The notes: generated by a model from the sequence alone, not told the origin. A stretch of 36,573 nt of DNA from Dysgonomonas sp. HGC4 (GCF_001261715.1 NZ_CVRU01000066.1:1-36573); one strand, 5' to 3'. Shown: positions 1 to 8,624, numbered from the stretch's first letter. A program made the numbers and translations.

Positions 1-1
1 T

Positions 2-1315
2 AATCCTTTTCAGGCGTCACATCCGGAAGAGATCAGGGATCAGATTTATACATTTGAGTCCGATAATAAAGATAAAGCTGTTGTTAGCTTATTGGATGCT
101 ACATGTCTTGTTGTAGGGGGGTATTACAATGGAGGAACAAGGATGCGGTATTACCGGATCGACTTTAAGACAGCGGGTTCTTCGGGTGTTTATGTTGATT
201 TGTTGCGAAACTGGGAGTACTACATTACGATTACCGATGTCTCGGTAGACGGTGAAAACAGCGAAGATGAAGCTTATCGCGGTCCCAGCAGAACCATCGC
301 CAGTGTAGAGTCCTGGAATGCGGCCAGTAGCGATTCCCGTATCGGCATCTCCCATCTGTATGTCTCCAAGCGTTATCCGATCGTTAAATATGATGGTACA
401 GAGGCGTTTGCCGGAGATGGTAGGATACAAATAAAAACCACTCATCCGGATGGTTGGCGGTTCGATACCGATACGACCACTACCGCTACTCTTGCATGGG
501 CGAATGTTTCTGTGACCGGTGGTGTTGCCAACACGGATTATCAGTTATCGTTTGCCCCGGGGCAAACGATAACTCCTCGTAGGGGTGAGGCAACAATAGT
601 GTCCGGTAATTTAAAATACAAAATCTATTTTATTCAGAGTCCTGTTTTTGCCGGGTCCAATATCTACTACGATGCTGTTGCCGGGCATTTAACTTTTAGT
701 GAGTATGACGATTTTTCAAAGGGGGTGTATCAGGGTGTTTACTTTAAATTTGGCAGCCTTACGGGTATTGCTCCTACTCCTACTAATTATAGTACTTCTA
801 TTGTTACTTATCCTCCGAGCGGCGGGTCCACAACATCGTCACCGGATTGGGGTTCTATTCCTTATACAGATACAGGTGATCTTGTCCATGACCTTGCTAG
901 TATTGCGCAAGGTAAAGGTGATATCTGTAAATACCTGACTAGTAAGGGTTGGGCTCCTTCCGGAAACTGGCGTTTGCCAACGAGAGATGAATTAGTCTTC
1001 ATGTTAAAGAGTGGTGGTTCCTGGGTGAATGGTACAAACACCTCTGGCAACAATGCGGGTACGAACAGTATAGCTTCAGGATGGAAAAATCCTGGTGATA
1101 TAAATTATCCTTATGGATACTTCTTCCCTGCTTCAGGGAGCCGCTATTACAACTCAGGTATATTGAACTACATGAACTACTACGGGTACTATTGGTCGTC
1201 GGACTATGCTGACTCTATGCGCGGATATTTCGTGTACTTCTACCGTAGCCACGTGACCCCCAACTACATTTCGTTCCGTGCCTACGGTATCCCTGTCCGT
1301 TGTGTTGCAGAATAA
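2..1315 (+). CDS. Fimbrillin-like surface protein with C-terminal FISUMP/C-type-lectin-like domain (5' end outside window)
   Basis: The reading frame is open from base 2, so the start lies upstream; a TTG at 92 is not a convincing start because the frame continues unbroken before it. The N-terminal part (to about base 540) contains a fimbrillin-like stretch (RNWEYYITITDVSVDGENS). A BACON- or Ig-like segment follows (ATIVSGNLKYKIYFIQSP). From about base 925 the protein has FISUMP/DUF1566 features: NWRLPTRDEL, then GYYWSS and a final GIPVRCVAE. These domains adopt a C-type-lectin-like fold and occur on Bacteroidales surface or fimbrial-tip proteins. The last 59 residues hold 13 tyrosines, which resembles the hypervariable tail of diversified lectin-fold proteins. 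A perfect 32-bp palindrome lies inside the gene at 543-574. The FISUMP assignment is firm; the fimbrial role is inferred. Confidence 0.85.
   Translation, partial: NPFQASHPEEIRDQIYTFESDNKDKAVVSLLDATCLVVGGYYNGGTRMRYYRIDFKTAGSSGVYVDLLRNWEYYITITDVSVDGENSEDEAYRGPSRTIASVESWNAASSDSRIGISHLYVSKRYPIVKYDGTEAFAGDGRIQIKTTHPDGWRFDTDTTTTATLAWANVSVTGGVANTDYQLSFAPGQTITPRRGEATIVSGNLKYKIYFIQSPVFAGSNIYYDAVAGHLTFSEYDDFSKGVYQGVYFKFGSLTGIAPTPTNYSTSIVTYPPSGGSTTSSPDWGSIPYTDTGDLVHDLASIAQGKGDICKYLTSKGWAPSGNWRLPTRDELVFMLKSGGSWVNGTNTSGNNAGTNSIASGWKNPGDINYPYGYFFPASGSRYYNSGILNYMNYYGYYWSSDYADSMRGYFVYFYRSHVTPNYISFRAYGIPVRCVAE
543..574. repeat. Perfect 32-bp palindrome inside a coding region
   Basis: The arms are AGTTATCGTTTGCCCC (543-558) and its exact reverse complement (559-574), with no loop and the centre at CCCC/GGGG. 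It encodes residues Q-L-S-F-A-P-G-Q-T-I-T in the upstream part of the FISUMP protein. The role is unknown: mRNA hairpin, protein-binding site or recombination point are all possible. Confidence 0.9.
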
Positions 1316-1759
1316 GCGAACTGAAAGTGAGCGTATTCGATTGATTCTCTCAAACGTCTCATTTTTCAGAGAAAAATTTGAAGGAATTTCACAGAAGATT
1401 GAAACGGTAAGCAGGACAATGCTACATTAAAGTATATCCCCTCCATATATATACAAGTAAATAAGCAATATGTAGATGAATGAAGATATGAAATTGCCGG
1501 AAACCCGTATCGTGGATAAGTATAAGTATCGATTTTCAAAAAATAACAGAGCCAATCATAACAAAAAAAATAAAACAAATGATTTGCTTGAACTTGAAAG
1601 AGATAATACATCCCCTCTGATTGCAAAATAGATACTATGTGGATAAAAATAGGTAACAGTATTTTGAAAGCTAATATTTTCCTTTGTTGTTACTTTATAT
1701 CGGTATACTGGCTATAAGAAACCTGAAAAAATGGTAAGTATCACTTAAAAAGCAAACTG
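1316..1759. other. Intergenic region with one weak small ORF
   Basis: These 444 bases separate the FISUMP gene from the GNAT-like gene. Apart from a 51-codon frame at 1476-1631 there is no recognisable gene. No strong terminator is visible after 1315; only a weak TTCTCT/AGAGAA inverted repeat with a long loop occurs near 1350-1375. The promoter of the GNAT/DUF3440/ParB cassette probably lies between about 1640 and 1755, but no clear TTTG/TAnnTTTG pair stands out. Confidence 0.5.
1476..1631 (+). CDS. Possible 51-residue small protein
   Basis: An ATG at 1476 opens a 51-codon frame ending in TAG at 1629-1631. The product begins MNEDMKLPETRIVDKYKY and ends DNTSPLIAK. It is highly charged, lysine- and asparagine-rich in the middle, and has no signal peptide or membrane segment. 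A second ATG lies at codon 5. I recognise no family. It may be a chance frame or a relic: the region is AT-rich and a longer frame overlaps it on the other strand, also without a recognisable product. Confidence 0.2.
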   Translation: MNEDMKLPETRIVDKYKYRFSKNNRANHNKKNKTNDLLELERDNTSPLIAK

Positions 1760-2170
1760 ATGAATAGTACAGTAATTAATGTGCAATCCGGCTATATCAA
1801 AAAGATATGGGGTTACGACCATCGTTTGTATGGGCTGATCGCTCCGTTTGTTATGAAGCCGGACGTGATTCGTCTGAACGGGGGTTATCCGTTTAAGAAT
1901 ACAGAAGACCACGTGTGGTATATTTCCCTCAAAGGGAAAAATATGGTGACCGGATTTCTGTCAGTCTGCGACGGGCATATCTGCAATGATTTCACATGGC
2001 AGGATAATGACGTATTGGAATCTTTGTTGGAAAAAGCCTTGTCAGAGATGGAGACGGGAACTTTGGCGTCCTTTACGGCTGAAGAGCATGAACTTCCCGT
2101 ACTGGAAAAATTGGGTTTTACCGTAGTACGAGAAAGCGTGCGGTATTTTAAAATGGTAAAAGCCGTATGA
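1760..2170 (+). CDS. GNAT-like acetyltransferase, first gene of the IbrAB-type cassette
   Basis: A protein of 136 residues without a signal peptide, so cytoplasmic. The layout suggests a small GNAT fold: a central strand pair around WYISLKGKNMVTGFLSV, a helix around LLEKALSEM, and a C-terminal part (LPVLEKLGFTVVRESVRYFKMVK) of the kind GNAT proteins use for 'E-x-x-G-F' and the last strand. The Q/R-x-x-G-x-G/A acetyl-CoA loop is not clearly visible, so activity is uncertain. The stop overlaps the start of the DUF3440 gene, so the two are almost certainly co-translated. I know such GNAT-like genes as neighbours of DUF3440/ParB pairs in Bacteroidales. The substrate is unknown. Confidence 0.6.
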   Translation: MNSTVINVQSGYIKKIWGYDHRLYGLIAPFVMKPDVIRLNGGYPFKNTEDHVWYISLKGKNMVTGFLSVCDGHICNDFTWQDNDVLESLLEKALSEMETGTLASFTAEEHELPVLEKLGFTVVRESVRYFKMVKAV

Positions 2171-3474
2171 ACAAGTACGAGAGAGAAAATGTCTATGAGG
2201 CTACCCTGAAGCGCATCGGTTATATATTCTCGGAATTCGAAAATATATACCTGGCTTTTTCAGGTGGTAAGGATAGTGGCGTGATGTTGAATATCGTCTT
2301 CGACTATATGCGCCAGCACGGGATAAAGCATAAAATAGGTGTACTGTATATAGATGTAGAAGCCTCCTATAGACGAACCGTCCACTTTATAGAACGAATG
2401 TACCTGGATAACTCCGACCTGGTCGAACCCTATTGGGTATGCCTTCCGATGACTACCACCAATGCGGTTTCGATGTACGAGCCGTTCTGGATATTCTGGG
2501 ATCCTGCAAAAGAAGAAAAATGGGTGCGTCCGATGCCGGAACATGATTTCATTATCAATAGAACCAACCATCCTTTTGATTTCTATAAGGAAAATATGAC
2601 GTTTGAAGAATTCGTCCTGCTTTTCGGAGACTGGTATGCCTTATGCCATGGGGATAAAAAGACCGCGTGTCTGATAGGCATTCGCGCGGATGAAAGCCTG
2701 AACCGTTATCGGACCGTGTCTAGAAACGACAAGGCCACCTATAAAAATAAAAACTATTCAACCTGCATATCTGATAAAACCTATAATTTTTATCCCATAT
2801 ATGATTGGCGTACAGAAGACATCTGGACATACAACGGCAAGTATCTTAAACTCTATAACAGCATCTACGATCTGTTTTATAAAGCCGGTGTTCCTCTGTC
2901 CAGAATGCGGATATGTGAACCTTACGGAGACGAACAGAAAGCCGGGCTCAATCTTTTCAAAGTCCTGGAACCCGAAACATGGATAAAGGTTGTAGCCCGT
3001 GTCAGCGGAGCCAATTTCGGGAATATCTATTGCGGGACAAAGGCTATCGGCACGCGCAGGATCTCTTTACCGGCAGGCCATACATGGAAGAGTTATTGCA
3101 AATTCCTGCTACAGACCCTTCCTGAAGAAACCCGCAGCATATATACCACCAAATTTATAAAGTTTATCCGTTATTGGCACAAGGTCGGTTCGCCTGTCGG
3201 CAATGAAGATATTTTAGAGCTGGATCCGGATATGGTTGTCAATACACATGCATACAGTAAGCGAGGAAAGGGTGACAAATATGTCGTCCGCTTCAAAACG
3301 ATCCCGGATGCACTGCCCGGGTTGGATAACAAGTCTGATTTCCTTTCTTGGAGACGTATGTGCATGGCAATCCTTAAAAATGACATTACATGCAGTACCT
3401 TGTCTTTCTCTATAACCAAAAAGCAAATATTAAGACAACAGGAATTAATCCGTAAATACCAGGAAATGTTATGA
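2167..3474 (+). CDS. DUF3440 PP-loop (PAPS-reductase-like) protein, IbrA type
   Basis: A 435-residue cytoplasmic protein. The PP-loop SGGKDS at residues 32-37 is the ATP-pyrophosphatase signature of the PAPS reductase / adenine nucleotide alpha-hydrolase superfamily. The second half, from about 245 (CEPYGDEQKAGLNLFKVL), is the DUF3440-type C-terminus. In Escherichia coli the homologue IbrA acts with the ParB-like IbrB in controlling expression of immunoglobulin-binding Eib surface proteins; the biochemistry is not settled. Here the start ATG overlaps the stop of the GNAT-like gene by four bases, and its own stop overlaps the start of the ParB-like gene by four bases, giving a tight three-gene operon. 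Family assignment is confident; the target in this organism is unknown. Confidence 0.88.
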   Translation: MNKYERENVYEATLKRIGYIFSEFENIYLAFSGGKDSGVMLNIVFDYMRQHGIKHKIGVLYIDVEASYRRTVHFIERMYLDNSDLVEPYWVCLPMTTTNAVSMYEPFWIFWDPAKEEKWVRPMPEHDFIINRTNHPFDFYKENMTFEEFVLLFGDWYALCHGDKKTACLIGIRADESLNRYRTVSRNDKATYKNKNYSTCISDKTYNFYPIYDWRTEDIWTYNGKYLKLYNSIYDLFYKAGVPLSRMRICEPYGDEQKAGLNLFKVLEPETWIKVVARVSGANFGNIYCGTKAIGTRRISLPAGHTWKSYCKFLLQTLPEETRSIYTTKFIKFIRYWHKVGSPVGNEDILELDPDMVVNTHAYSKRGKGDKYVVRFKTIPDALPGLDNKSDFLSWRRMCMAILKNDITCSTLSFSITKKQILRQQELIRKYQEML

Positions 3475-4127
3475 AAAATCAGCATGAAGAGAAACTTATT
3501 TTTCAGCGGATGATTGAATCCGTCTGCCGACACATTGAGAGTATTGATACAATGGACGAGAAAATAGATACTCTAAATTATATCCGTTCTATGTTGCATG
3601 CGGTGAGCCCGATGAAACACCATCCGGTAGATTTTGTCGCTTGGGAGAAATCGGAAAATATAGAGGGAAATGAGTATAATCCGAATCGTGTCGCACCACC
3701 GGAAATGGCCCTGTTGATCACATCCATCGAGCAGGACGGCTACACCATGCCTGTTGTCGGTAGTCCAGAAAAAGATACGATTCGCATCGTAGATGGGTTT
3801 CACCGCAGGAAAGCGGAATTCAAATCCCGGAAGATATTTCAAAGTACGTACGGTAGGCTGCCTGTCACCTATATACGAGAAGACAGACGGAAAATAAGTG
3901 AACGAATGGTTTCGACCATACGCCATAACAGAGCCAGAGGCTCCCATGACATCGACCTTATGTCGAGCATTGTACGGGAGCTTGTTGATGCGGGGAAGTC
4001 CGCCGCCTGGATTTCGAAACACATTGGTATGGATATGGATGAAATATTAAGGCTGAAGCAGCTTACAGGAATAGCGGCTTTATTCAGTAAGCGGGAATTT
4101 TCGGTAAGGGATATGGAAAAAAAATAA
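3471..4127 (+). CDS. ParB-like protein, IbrB type
   Basis: A 218-residue cytoplasmic protein. Residues about 70-140 form a ParB/Srx-like N-terminal domain: the box DGFHRRKA (108-115) corresponds to the G-E-R-R-x-x-A CTP/phosphate-binding motif of ParB proteins. SERMVSTIRHNRARGSHDI (143-161) follows. A helix-turn-helix-like segment (KSAAWISKHIGMDMDEI, 176-192) suggests DNA binding. It is translationally coupled to the DUF3440 gene (ATGA overlap), as expected for an IbrA/IbrB pair. It is too short and lacks a ParA partner, so it is not a chromosome partitioning ParB. The role is probably regulatory or DNA-associated; this is inferred from IbrB. Confidence 0.82.
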   Translation: MKNQHEEKLIFQRMIESVCRHIESIDTMDEKIDTLNYIRSMLHAVSPMKHHPVDFVAWEKSENIEGNEYNPNRVAPPEMALLITSIEQDGYTMPVVGSPEKDTIRIVDGFHRRKAEFKSRKIFQSTYGRLPVTYIREDRRKISERMVSTIRHNRARGSHDIDLMSSIVRELVDAGKSAAWISKHIGMDMDEILRLKQLTGIAALFSKREFSVRDMEKK

Positions 4128-4184
4128 TATAGTAAGCACAGACATGTTTTCAGGTAAGGTCGAAAGAGCGTTAAATTTTTTATT

Positions 4185-4886
4185 ATGAAGTTAACTATAA
4201 GGGACATTTACAATATAAAAAACATACGATTTAGGATTAAAAATGAGAAATCAGGTCCAAGACTGAAACTGTATGTTTTATTAGCGGGATTTATATTTAC
4301 GTGGGCACACCCGGGTTTTAGCCAGATGCCCGAATCGACACATGCTGCGGGAGTTGATTGTCCGCGTTATCTTTTCCGCACAGATAACGGACTGTATATG
4401 AGTGGCGTCCAGGTGGGTGGTATTTGGTGGTCGCCAGTCAATCTGGGGGCTTCTCTGTTAAAAAAACCGGAAAACTCGGCCAATGACGAATTGTTTTTTG
4501 GCAAAGTTTTCGTCTGGCCGATAAAAGATCCATGCCCTCAAAACTGGCGGATGCCAACTGCTTTAGAACTAAAGCAACTGGAGAAAGCCGTGCGGGAGCG
4601 GGGAAGAGATTTCGATTATGAGGGCAAATGTCTCCGGATATCAGCAGATAACGGAAAATCAAAACTGATCCTACCAGCAGGAGGAAGTTTAGGCTTAGGA
4701 GGAAATCGGCAGTCTATGGGTCTGGTAGGCGGTTATTGGTCTTCGAGCGTAATGAAGAACAATGCGGATTTTGCCACCCGGCTTTACTTTCATGGATCGT
4801 CTCTGGACTTGGGTGTGAGTGACCGGCGTATCGGCTTTAGTATCCGCTGTGTAAGTGCTAATAAATCTCCGGTTGTAAATAAATAA
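4185..4886 (+). CDS. Exported FISUMP-domain protein
   Basis: A 233-residue secreted protein. The hydrophobic core of a signal peptide is at residues 29-42 (LYVLLAGFIFTW), with likely cleavage after FSQ at 47. The positively charged N-region is unusually long (28 residues) and no internal Met offers a shorter start. The mature part is one FISUMP/DUF1566-type C-type-lectin-like domain: CPQNWRMPTALELKQL (117-132), LILPAGGSLG, GGYWSSS (182-188) and GFSIRCV (217-223). It resembles the C-terminal domain of the protein at the left edge but lacks its tyrosine-rich tail. It begins 57 bases after the ParB-like gene on the same strand and may belong to the same transcript. Confidence 0.82.
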   Translation: MKLTIRDIYNIKNIRFRIKNEKSGPRLKLYVLLAGFIFTWAHPGFSQMPESTHAAGVDCPRYLFRTDNGLYMSGVQVGGIWWSPVNLGASLLKKPENSANDELFFGKVFVWPIKDPCPQNWRMPTALELKQLEKAVRERGRDFDYEGKCLRISADNGKSKLILPAGGSLGLGGNRQSMGLVGGYWSSSVMKNNADFATRLYFHGSSLDLGVSDRRIGFSIRCVSANKSPVVNK

Positions 4887-4963
4887 AACACAGTAAGTAA
4901 TAATCGGCCCCCTTTCCGTCTCAGATTAAGTATACTGCACGAGTCTGGCGACAAGAACATAGG

Positions 4964-5221
4964 ATGTCGAAACACACTGAAAGAAATATGGAAAAAGGAG
5001 TCAAAAAAGAAAATACTGCGGGGCTTACAATCTGTAAATCATTCAGACTGCATCTACCCCAAGGACGTACCACAGATATAACTGTGAAAGACAGTACACC
5101 TATTGACTGTTATATGGCTGTTCTGCGGTGGGCGGTAGCGCAATATCCGGGTTGGAGGAGTATAGAGGTCATACCATCATCCCATGTCCCTCAAGACACC
5201 ATTTTATCAGACTCTCGCTAA
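4964..5221 (+). CDS. Small hypothetical protein (85 aa)
   Basis: I do not recognise a family. The product has no signal peptide or membrane segment. The middle (SFRLHLPQGRTTDITVKDS) alternates like beta-strands, and CYMAVLRWAVAQYPGW could form an amphipathic helix. A second start at codon 9 (base 4988, MEKGVKKEN) is equally plausible. It lies 77 bases after the FISUMP gene on the same strand and shares its moderate GC content, which favours a real gene. Confidence 0.45.
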   Translation: MSKHTERNMEKGVKKENTAGLTICKSFRLHLPQGRTTDITVKDSTPIDCYMAVLRWAVAQYPGWRSIEVIPSSHVPQDTILSDSR

Positions 5222-6062
5222 ACGGGCAAATCAGGAAACTTATATAGTTATTAAAAGACAAAAGAAATAGTTACACTAGCCAAAGCAACACAGGATCAGG
5301 GAAGATAAACAGGCTATGAAATGAAATATAAAGAAGTTAAATAAGGGGATATAAAAAGGTAAAGTTGGCTGGGGAAGAAGCTACATCGGCAATCCGGAAT
5401 TGATCGGTATTGCCGAGGAGATGCAAAAAAATCAGATAAGGATGTCATTTGTCAACCTCGGCTAATCATCTGAATCACAGCGTAAAGTATGAGTATTGAG
5501 TTCTCGTCCCAAGGATGTGCAGATCGGTGGAATTCCTTGTAATACACCCTGCAGGAAGAATAGACAGCAATTACACGTGGATCAGATCGAGATTGAAGTG
5601 GGCGACCTGTTTAATGACAGTGTACAATGTACGGTCCTATTCGGGAGAAGACCTGGTTAGGGATGGTTAAAAGAGGTATCTGAGAACATTTTTCCTTAAA
5701 GGTAACATCCCTTTAAAAAAGAAAAAGAAAAAAGATGAATATTCCTATCCTTTCGTATTATGCCGGACTTGGTAATAACAACCCTTTGTGTTGGCTTTAA
5801 AATGTGACTATAATACCTCCGGTTACTTAAGTATTAATTATTCTGTAAAGTTTGTATTTATCAGGGCTTGTCCGTTGTGATAGTTTCGCTGGTTCTATTT
5901 TTTTATGGAGGAATAAAATACAGAAAGAATGATAACCGAAAACAATGTGATATCAGATCTATACAGTTACAAAATATTTTAGCGCAGCAAATAAGCATGT
6001 GAAGGTTTTATCGGAGATGATGAAGGCCTGTAAAGAGAATATCTAAAAAAGAAAGGAAAAGA
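5222..6062. other. 841 bases without a convincing gene
   Basis: Only short open stretches are present. Around 5365-5465 a frame reads SYIGNPELIGIAEEMQKNQ, which faintly recalls the C-terminal tail of sugar-1-phosphate nucleotidylyltransferases. A 54-codon frame at 5496-5660 reads SRPKDVQIGGIP at its start and is unrecognised. Around 5855-6002 a frame contains one membrane-type segment (VVIVSLVLFFYGGIKYRKN) without a clear ATG. This looks like decayed coding DNA plus the promoter region of the DUF5686 gene. Confidence 0.4.
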
Positions 6063-8624
6063 ATGCGGCTATCGGGAATATTTAAATTAAAGGTCTTTCT
6101 TTGGGTGGGGATCTCACTGGTATGGCTGTTCTGTAATGTATCGGTGTATGGCCAGTCCACCCGAGTAGAGGGTATAGTCCTGGACTCGGCAACCAACGAA
6201 GCTGTCGAATCAGCAAGCGTCCGCTTTGAAGAAAACGAAAAAGGAGAGTTGTCCGGTCCCAACGGTAAGTTTTCGATCAGTGATAGCCGGGGTAGCCATA
6301 TCGTCGTAGTATCCCTCATGGGATACGAAACTCAAAGGATAACTGTGCCCGCCAGTCAGTGCTCGGATATTGAAATCCGGCTGAAAGCGAAGGGAGTACA
6401 GCTCCAAGAAATAGAGGTTCGTCCGGGTAAGGAAAAATATTCGAAAAAGGATAATCCGGCGGTAGCACTCATCCAAAAAGTGATCTCTCATAAAAATGCT
6501 TACCAGCTTACCGGGAGGGATTATTATATGTACGAAGAATATGACCGTCTGTTGTTGGCCCTGAACAACTATAAAGCAGATCAAGGAATCCTCCGAGGCT
6601 TGGAATTTATCTCCAAGTACGCCGATACATCCAAGATAGATTGTAAGCCGATTTTGCCAGTATCGGTACGGGAGACGCTCTCTCAGGTGTACTACAGGAA
6701 AAATCCGCGGTCCACACGCCGCCAGGTGGTAGCCTATCAACGGAAAGGCTTGGATGAGCAGATAAACAGCGAATCGGTAGAAGCTATTATATTGGAGCTT
6801 TTCAAGGATGTAACCATAACCGATAACAATATCAACCTACTTTTCCATGATTTTGTGAGTCCACTGAGCAGTATTTCCTCTGTAAACTTCTACAAATGGT
6901 ATATTCTTGATACGGTGGAGATTGAGAATAAGAAGTATGTGGATTTGGGCTTTGTCCCGTTCAACACCCGGGACGTCGGCTTTACCGGGCATATTTATGT
7001 GCAGCCAGCCTGGCCTTATGCGATCAAAAAAGTCTCGTTTCGTGTTCCCAAAAGGATCCAGGTGAATTATGTGGATAATCTGCTCATTACTCAGGAATTT
7101 GAAGAAAAATCGGGGGGCCTTTGGGTTCCCCGCCAGTTCACCACGGCTATCGAATTGTCGATGTATGGGGCTGCCCAATTATATGTGGAAAAGGAGAACG
7201 TTTTTGGGAAGTATCTGATAGACCAGCCGGCAGACAGCTTCCCGGCAGGCTCTTCGTCCGTTATCTATCTGGCAGATTACCAAAAGCACTATAAAAAGTA
7301 CTGGGATTCCCACCGTCCGGAAGAAGTCCATGCAGATTACCAACTGGGAGAGATGATGAATGAGTTGCGTTCCCATGCGTTTTTAGATTTTATGCTTCGG
7401 GCTGCAGAAATTCTGACCAGCCAGTATGTACCTACCAGTGAGAATCCTGACCGGAATAAACTGGATTTGGGTACTACCCTGACATTTTACAGCTATAACC
7501 CGCTTGAAGGAAACCGCTTTCGGTTGACGGGCACCACGACCAAGCACTTGCATCCCCATTTCTTTATGTACGGATACTTGGCATACGGTACTAAAGACCG
7601 CCGATGGAAATACTACGGAGAAGCTACGTGGTCGTTCACCTCTCGGAAGTACCATAAGGACGAGTATCCACGCCATAATCTGTCTGTAGCCTACAAGTAT
7701 GACGTAAATCCCCTAGGTCAACGCTTCTTGCAGGCCGAGCGGGATAATATCTTTCTTTCGTATCGGACTGGACGGTATAATAATATGACATATGACCGAA
7801 TGACCGAGATCGCTTATATCCACGAGTATTACGGAGGCTTTTCGTATAATCTGTATGCCCGGACTCATAATGAGGATGGTGCTGGGAGGCTGACTTTCCA
7901 GCACCTGAATGAAGCAGGCTTTGCCGTAGATATGGGCCACCTTAGAACCACGGAAGTGGGGATCGATTTACGGTATGCCCACGGAGAAAGATTCTTCCAA
8001 GAAAAACGCAAGCGTCATACCCTTCCATCAAAGGGCTATACTATAGGCTACTCCCATATCGTGGGCTTTAAGGGGTTACTGGCAGGCCGGTTCGGATACC
8101 ATAAGAGCAGCCTTTGGATAGACAAGGAATTGTGGATGGCTCCCTACGGGCGGCTTAGCTTCAGCCTGAAAGGAGAAAAGATCTGGGGTTCGGTTCCGTT
8201 CCCCTTATTGTTATCGGCTAATGCGAACAGCTCAATGACGATTCAGCAGGGCTCCTTTTACCTGCTTAACCCGATGGAGTTCCTGAATGACTCGCAACTG
8301 ACCTGGCATATCGATTACCACATGGGAGGATGGCTTTTTAACCGTCTGCCGGGTCTCAAACAGTTGAAATTACGGGAGACGGCCGGCTTTCGGGGCTTCT
8401 GGGGACATTTGAGTCCGAGTAATAATCCGGCTTACCAGCAAGAGCTTCCGATATTTCCCGGAACGGTTTATTCCATGAATAGTACTCCCTACTTGGAATA
8501 CAGTGTAGGAATCGAAAACATCTTCCGTTTTTTTAGGGTCGATTATGTAAGACGACTTACTTATACGGAGAATCCTGATACCGATAAATCGGGTTTCAGG
8601 ATTAGTTTTGAATTTAATTTTTAA
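6063..8624 (+). CDS. DUF5686 outer-membrane protein with carboxypeptidase-regulatory-like N-terminus
   Basis: An 853-residue protein, the usual length for the family. The signal peptide covers residues 1-30, with cleavage after VYGQ. Residues about 33-108 form a CarboxypepD_reg-like beta-sandwich (VEGIVLDSATNEAVESASV). The rest is DUF5686, rich in alternating aromatic and polar strands, and it ends in FRISFEFNF with a terminal Phe typical of outer-membrane beta-barrels. These proteins sit in the outer membrane of Bacteroidota; some accompany TonB-dependent systems but the function is not established. It stands alone, with gene-poor DNA on both sides, and has the GC content of the left region. 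It is the last intact gene before the composition change. Confidence 0.88.
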   Translation: MRLSGIFKLKVFLWVGISLVWLFCNVSVYGQSTRVEGIVLDSATNEAVESASVRFEENEKGELSGPNGKFSISDSRGSHIVVVSLMGYETQRITVPASQCSDIEIRLKAKGVQLQEIEVRPGKEKYSKKDNPAVALIQKVISHKNAYQLTGRDYYMYEEYDRLLLALNNYKADQGILRGLEFISKYADTSKIDCKPILPVSVRETLSQVYYRKNPRSTRRQVVAYQRKGLDEQINSESVEAIILELFKDVTITDNNINLLFHDFVSPLSSISSVNFYKWYILDTVEIENKKYVDLGFVPFNTRDVGFTGHIYVQPAWPYAIKKVSFRVPKRIQVNYVDNLLITQEFEEKSGGLWVPRQFTTAIELSMYGAAQLYVEKENVFGKYLIDQPADSFPAGSSSVIYLADYQKHYKKYWDSHRPEEVHADYQLGEMMNELRSHAFLDFMLRAAEILTSQYVPTSENPDRNKLDLGTTLTFYSYNPLEGNRFRLTGTTTKHLHPHFFMYGYLAYGTKDRRWKYYGEATWSFTSRKYHKDEYPRHNLSVAYKYDVNPLGQRFLQAERDNIFLSYRTGRYNNMTYDRMTEIAYIHEYYGGFSYNLYARTHNEDGAGRLTFQHLNEAGFAVDMGHLRTTEVGIDLRYAHGERFFQEKRKRHTLPSKGYTIGYSHIVGFKGLLAGRFGYHKSSLWIDKELWMAPYGRLSFSLKGEKIWGSVPFPLLLSANANSSMTIQQGSFYLLNPMEFLNDSQLTWHIDYHMGGWLFNRLPGLKQLKLRETAGFRGFWGHLSPSNNPAYQQELPIFPGTVYSMNSTPYLEYSVGIENIFRFFRVDYVRRLTYTENPDTDKSGFRISFEFNF

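Noticed and set aside
1366-1626. 86-codon minus-strand frame rich in Phe and Tyr
   Set aside because: Composition follows the AT-rich antisense strand, with no family motif and no regular signal peptide.
1681-1711. TTTG and TATACTGG as a Bacteroidales promoter for the GNAT/IbrAB cassette
   Set aside because: The spacing is about 17 bases and the second box differs from TAnnTTTG; too weak to annotate.
3471-4127. Chromosome or plasmid partitioning ParB
   Set aside because: No ParA partner, no parS-like repeats, short length, and coupling to a DUF3440 gene fit IbrB instead.
5365-5465. Remnant of a glucose-1-phosphate thymidylyltransferase C-terminus
   Set aside because: The similarity rests on about 20 residues and no upstream part of the gene is present.
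5496-5660. 54-codon frame with SRPKDVQIGGIP
   Set aside because: No ATG at the start, no recognised family and no support from neighbours; left in the description of the gap.
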